64,000 nt of DNA, taken from positions 43,866 to 107,865 of the forward strand of contig LSSL01000653.1 of assembly GCA_001953115.1 (NCBI GenBank), read 5' to 3'. The translations under genes and the position numbers were made by a program. Below are positions 62,789 through 64,000 of the stretch, in pieces. The notes beneath the pieces are model-generated. The model searched no databases. It was given only the letters and a program-made list of their open reading frames with translations, and was not told the DNA's origin. Origin of the DNA: Smittium mucronatum. Its lineage: Eukaryota; Kickxellomycota; Harpellomycetes; Harpellales; Legeriomycetaceae. Every line of letters starts with the position of its first letter. The stretch's first letter is position 1.

Positions 62789-63845
62789 GTCTGTTACATA
62801 ATAGTTAAAAGATAACTATTTATATATTTCCATGTTGAGGACTCTTCGTTTTGAAAAATAAAAAAAACATCCTTATCCGTATAAAATATTTTGCAGAATT
62901 TGATGTGAATTTTATCCGATTTTCTCTAAAAAATATTCTCATATCTAGCTTATTCATCTCAAAAAATTTATTCCAAAGCTTGAAAATTGCTTTAAATTCG
63001 CCTTAGCGATCCTTTGGCTTAATTTCACTAGGATTCTTTCGGTAGAATAACAAATATAGTTATAATAGGTGAAAAAATCTCAAAATGATATAATGGCATT
63101 TAATTATAAATTTTTAATTATTTATTTTGGAACAAATAAAAGTCTACTACATTTCAATAATATTTTTTTTAAATAATCGATGAAGTTCATTCTTGACAAA
63201 TATAAGAAAAATCATGCCATTGTTAGTATATATATTCACAAATCCATTGCTTATCTAGAAGTTATTATAAATAAAAAATAGAGTAATTCAAATATCAAAC
63301 CTACAAAAGATTCGAATTGGGGGGAGGGGATGGGCGAGAAATAAATATATTTAAAACAATCTTGATTTTTATAAAAATCACATAGATAATATATACTTCA
63401 CTTAATATACTGAGTCTTAAAAGCAATAGATGTTTACTATTAAATTGCTGAAATGAAACATATTAGCAACATTATATATACTAGAGGCTAAGTTAAAAAA
63501 TTTTTTTTGTGAATATTTAATAAATGTATCAAAAAATAAAATAATACTAATAATAAAATAAGTATTTCAATTTTATGAACAAATTTTCAATGTGTTATTT
63601 TTATTATTTTTTTGAAATATGAATAATTTTTTGATCTAAGGGGTTTTTATTGGCAAATGCCAAGTAAATCTTTCATTTGGGAATAATTTTAAACTCGAAA
63701 TTTTCGTCCATTTTATATAATATGCGGACAAAACCCCATTCTATTTTTAATACAAAAATGAAAAAACTCGGCTCACATGATTTACTCGTGTGAAAAATTA
63801 AATTAAAATGACTATAGAAAACGAGTACATTTTACATATACATTT
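62789..63845. other. AT-rich 5' flank of the 59192-62788 gene
   Basis: It must hold the promoter of the minus-strand gene. A G-rich patch occurs near 63.32 kb. Nothing else is recognisable. Confidence 0.5.

Positions 63846-64000
<155 letters not shown>

Overview
This is an AT-rich eukaryotic window with short spliceosomal introns (GT...AG). The genes point to a filamentous or zygomycete-grade fungus with a working respiratory complex I. It has an NDUFAF3-type assembly factor, a membrane-anchored fungal cysteine synthase, UTP12, COG5 and a CTR copper transporter. An early-diverging, AT-rich, retroelement-carrying fungus is the best guess; I cannot name the species.

Layout. 1-5.28 kb is a gene-free, extremely AT-rich desert. 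5.28-10.44 kb is a decayed non-LTR retrotransposon on the minus strand, with recognisable ORF1-like, endonuclease, reverse transcriptase and C-terminal zinc-knuckle pieces. 10.44-16.9 kb is desert containing a striking pair of 161-bp inverted arms 1.2 kb apart. 16.9-29.34 kb is the only conventional gene block: COG5 (-), cysteine synthase (+), NDUFAF3-like (-), UTP12 (+) and a CTR copper transporter (-), in strictly alternating orientation with 0.26-0.95 kb between genes. 29.35-34.5 kb is gene-free DNA of more ordinary composition with short dispersed repeats. 34.5-64 kb is again a very AT-rich desert, broken by two large intronless genes and several decayed pieces.

The most unusual content is in 42-63 kb. 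Two long intronless genes, 54126-56693 (+) and 59192-62788 (-), point toward each other and encode proteins I do not recognise. Their C-terminal ~520-590 residues are homologous to each other by direct reading, although their DNA and N-terminal halves are very different. Pieces that look like further dead members of the family lie at 43.2-44.5 kb (+) and 51.0-51.5 kb (-), and a weaker candidate at 48.1-48.6 kb (-). Three decayed copies of an LTR-like repeat lie among them (47.8, 52.1 and 58.0 kb). This looks like a birth-and-death locus of a fast-evolving orphan family embedded in repeat-rich AT desert.

The five conserved genes are unrelated housekeeping functions (Golgi tethering, sulfur metabolism, complex I assembly, ribosome biogenesis, copper uptake) and do not form a pathway. 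Exon boundaries were assigned by hand from splice-site consensus, reading-frame continuity and fit to the family. Homology statements come from family knowledge and reading by eye; no search was run.
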